NCBI GenBank assembly: GCA_964462865.1
Contig: CAYWZO010000041.1
Location: 1-15,582, forward strand
DNA: 15,582 bases
Source of the DNA: Fen-1077 sp964462865
GTDB taxonomy: Bacteria > Chloroflexota > Dehalococcoidia > Dehalococcoidales > RBG-16-60-22
Direction: 5' to 3'
Of this stretch, positions 13,387 to 15,582 are shown one piece after another. The notes under the pieces are model-generated. The model made no database searches and was not told the origin of the DNA. It saw only the letters and a list, made by a program, of their open reading frames with translations. The position numbers and the translations under genes were made by a program. The number at the start of each line of letters is the position of its first letter. The stretch's first letter is position 1.

Positions 13387-15582
13387 TATCGGCGTGATAC
13401 TTTTGCAGCGACCTTACGTCCGATTTGCCTTCGCAGTAGGCGGCAATTCCTTTAGCCGCCGCCATAGCCGCCGCCAGCGTCGTGATATACGGTACTTTGT
13501 ACTTGATGGCTGCCTTGCGGATATAAGAATCGTCGTACTTGCTTAGTTTCCCGATCGGGGTGTTGATAATCAGCTGTATCTCCTTGTTCGTAATAGCATC
13601 GGTGATATTAGGGCGTCCCTCATGTTCCTTGAGAACGCTGACCGAGGGAACCCCCAGGCCGGACAAAAAGCTATGCGTGCCCGCTGTGGCCACAATCTTG
13701 AAACCGAGACTGGCGAATTTCCTGGCGACCTCGCCTACGGCGGGACGGTCATACTCCGCCACCGTGATGAGTACCGTGCCTCCGGTGGGAAGTTTGGTGA
13801 TGGCCTCCTGGGCTTTCCAGAACGCCAGCCCGAAGGAATCGGCAATTCCCAGGACTTCACCGGTAGACTTCATTTCCGGCCCGAGCAAGGTGTCAACTTC
13901 GGCGAACATGCTGAAGGGGAACACGGCCTCTTTGACACCGTAATGCGGGATATGACTGTTTTTTAAACCCAGGTCCTTCATCTGCCTGCCCAGCATCAAC
14001 TGGGTAGCGTAATTAGCCATGGAAATGCCACAGACCTTGGAGACCAGAGGCACCGTTCGTGAGGCCCGCGGATTGGCCTCCAGCACGTAGACCACATCCT
14101 GGCAGATGGCGTACTGGATATTCATCACCCCCACGACCCCGAGCTCGCTGGCGATACGCCGGTTATACTCTTCTATAGTATCGATGTGTTTCTGTGGTAT
14201 GCTGACCGGCGGAATAACACAGGCGGCATCCCCGGAATGGACGCCGGCATACTCGATGTGCTCCATGATAGCGGGGATGAATACGTTTTCGCCATCGGCC
14301 AAGGCGTCGGCCTCGGTTTCGATGGCATTTTCCAGATACCGGTCAATAAGAATCGGACGGTCGGGGGTCACGCCGACGGCCGCGGCCACGTACAGTCTCA
14401 ATTCCTCTTCATCGTGCACTATCTCCATGCCCCGCCCCCCGAGCACGTAGGAAGGGCGCACGATGAGGGGATAGCCGATGCGCTTGGCGATTACCAGGGC
14501 CTCCTCAAGGGTGCTGGCGGTGCCGGATTCCGGCATGGGGATGCCGTACTTCCGCATCATCTCGCTGAAGCGGCCGCGGTCGGAGGCGATGTCGATTGAG
14601 TTGACCGTCGTACCCAGTATTTTAACGCCGGCCGCCTCCAGTTCTGCGGCGATATTCAGCGGCGTCTGCCCGCCGAACTGAACGATGACGCCAATGGGCT
14701 TTTCCTTCTGGTAGATACTCACCACGTCCTCCACCGTCAGGGGCTCGAAGTACAGCTTGTCCGAGGTATCGTAATCGGTGGAGACGGTTTCCGGATTGCA
14801 GTTCACCATGATGGTCTCGTAGCCCATCTCGCGCAGGGCGAAAGCGGCGTGGACGCAGCAGTAATCGAATTCGATTCCCTGGCCGATGCGGTTCGGGCCG
14901 CCCCCGAGGACCATCACCTTGGGCCGCTGGCTGACCGTCGTCCGGTCGGGGGCGTTGTAGGTCGAATAGTAATACCTGGCATTTTCCGCGCCGCTCACCG
15001 GAACGTAGTCCCAGGCTTCAACCACGCCGAGCTTCGTGCGCATCTCGCGTACTTCAGGTTCGCCACGCCCGAGCAGCTTCGCCAGGTACCTGTCGGCAAA
15101 GCCGTCTTTCTTCGCCTGGACGAGCAGATGGTCCGGCAGATTCTTGCCCTTATATTTGAGAATTTTCTCTTCGAGTTCTACCAGTTCCTTCATCTGCTGA
15201 ATGAACCACGGTTTGATATATGTCTTTTTATAAAGCTCCTGGACATCGGCGCCTTTACGCAACGCCTCGTACATGATGAAGCAGCGTTCACTGGTGGGAA
15301 AGTTAAGCATCTGCATGAGTTCTTCAAGGGGCTTATCATGGAAATCTTTGGCGAAGCCAAGCCCGTAGCGCCCGTTCTCCAGAGAGCGGATGGCCTTCTG
15401 AAAGGCTTCCTTATAGGTTTTCCCGATGCTCATCACCTCGCCGACGGCGCGCATCTGCGTCCCGAGTCTGTCTTCAGCATCGCGGAACTTCTCGAAAGCC
15501 CAGCGGGCGAATTTGACAACGATGTAATCACCGGAAGGCGTGTATTTTTCCAGCGTGCCTTCGCGCCAGTAGGGAATCTCGT
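13379..15582 (-). CDS. carB: Carbamoyl-phosphate synthase large subunit (partial)
   Basis: 733 residues are visible; the N-terminal third or so is outside the window. The frame stays open to the last base, so the gene continues past 15582. Seen in order: the end of the first ATP-grasp half (FARWAFEKF, LGTQMRAVGEVMSIGKT), the oligomerisation domain (EALRKGADVQELY), the second ATP-grasp domain that phosphorylates carbamate (VRPSYVLGGRGM, EANPRASRTVPLVSK), and the C-terminal MGS-like allosteric domain (TAGTHSFL, EGRPNITDAI, INTPIG). It makes carbamoyl phosphate for pyrimidine and arginine synthesis. An internal ATG at 15454 is not the start. This is an ordinary housekeeping gene bordering the accessory region. 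Confidence 0.97.
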   Translation of the reverse strand, partial: EIPYWREGTLEKYTPSGDYIVVKFARWAFEKFRDAEDRLGTQMRAVGEVMSIGKTYKEAFQKAIRSLENGRYGLGFAKDFHDKPLEELMQMLNFPTSERCFIMYEALRKGADVQELYKKTYIKPWFIQQMKELVELEEKILKYKGKNLPDHLLVQAKKDGFADRYLAKLLGRGEPEVREMRTKLGVVEAWDYVPVSGAENARYYYSTYNAPDRTTVSQRPKVMVLGGGPNRIGQGIEFDYCCVHAAFALREMGYETIMVNCNPETVSTDYDTSDKLYFEPLTVEDVVSIYQKEKPIGVIVQFGGQTPLNIAAELEAAGVKILGTTVNSIDIASDRGRFSEMMRKYGIPMPESGTASTLEEALVIAKRIGYPLIVRPSYVLGGRGMEIVHDEEELRLYVAAAVGVTPDRPILIDRYLENAIETEADALADGENVFIPAIMEHIEYAGVHSGDAACVIPPVSIPQKHIDTIEEYNRRIASELGVVGVMNIQYAICQDVVYVLEANPRASRTVPLVSKVCGISMANYATQLMLGRQMKDLGLKNSHIPHYGVKEAVFPFSMFAEVDTLLGPEMKSTGEVLGIADSFGLAFWKAQEAITKLPTGGTVLITVAEYDRPAVGEVARKFASLGFKIVATAGTHSFLSGLGVPSVSVLKEHEGRPNITDAITNKEIQLIINTPIGKLSKYDDSYIRKAAIKYKVPYITTLAAAMAAAKGIAAYCEGKSDVRSLQKYHADIK

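Noticed and set aside
15452..15454. ATG at 15454 as the start of carB
   Set aside because: The frame stays open and CarB-like (FARWAFEKF, AEDRLGTQM) to the window edge, so the true start is outside.
1..15582. CRISPR array or tandem repeats
   Set aside because: No regularly spaced direct repeats were found anywhere in the window.

Overview
The window is a roughly 12 kb accessory catabolic/transport region set between two housekeeping loci. At the left edge are the last six codons of pstB followed by phoU. At the right edge is most of carB on the minus strand, cut by the window end. The organism is probably a Chloroflexi bacterium of the Dehalococcoidia type. This is inferred from the style of the genes: a Thr/Pro-rich lipoprotein linker after the lipobox, a fused TRAP permease, old-yellow-enzyme reductases and a PAS/LuxR-type HTH remnant. 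There is no rRNA or marker gene to prove it.

Left half of the accessory region (about 1.1-6.2 kb): a cupin gene on the minus strand faces away from a plus-strand operon. The operon holds a FAD_binding_2 (fumarate-reductase/ketosteroid-dehydrogenase-like) flavoprotein, an NTF2/SnoaL-like protein, a second cupin that is a paralogue of the first, and a CocE/NonD-type alpha/beta hydrolase. A compact inverted-repeat element sits between the flavoprotein and the NTF2-like gene.

Right half (about 6.4-13.1 kb): a TRAP transporter (lipoprotein binding protein dctP, then a fused dctQM) is divergent from a 703-residue NADH:flavin oxidoreductase of the 2,4-dienoyl-CoA reductase type. An IclR-family regulator follows on the opposite strand. 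Three good sigma70-like promoters (dctP, the reductase, iclR) each carry a TATTTCATA-type element just downstream of the -10 box. In front of iclR it is a near-perfect palindrome. This is a coherent IclR regulon readable from sequence. A hairpin with a T-tract lies between dctP and dctQM and also shows that the longest dctQM reading frame starts too far upstream.

Taken together, the genes suggest uptake of an organic acid or similar small molecule and its processing by ester/amide hydrolysis, double-bond redox chemistry and cupin/NTF2-fold enzymes. The substrate cannot be read from the sequence. An alanine replaces the arginine that usually binds the ligand carboxylate in DctP, and two Asn replace the usual His/Asn pair in the reductase barrel, so the substrate may be unusual. 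Debris at both borders (a ferredoxin-like N-terminus before the first cupin and a LuxR HTH remnant against carB) suggests the block was inserted between, or reshuffled beside, core genes.
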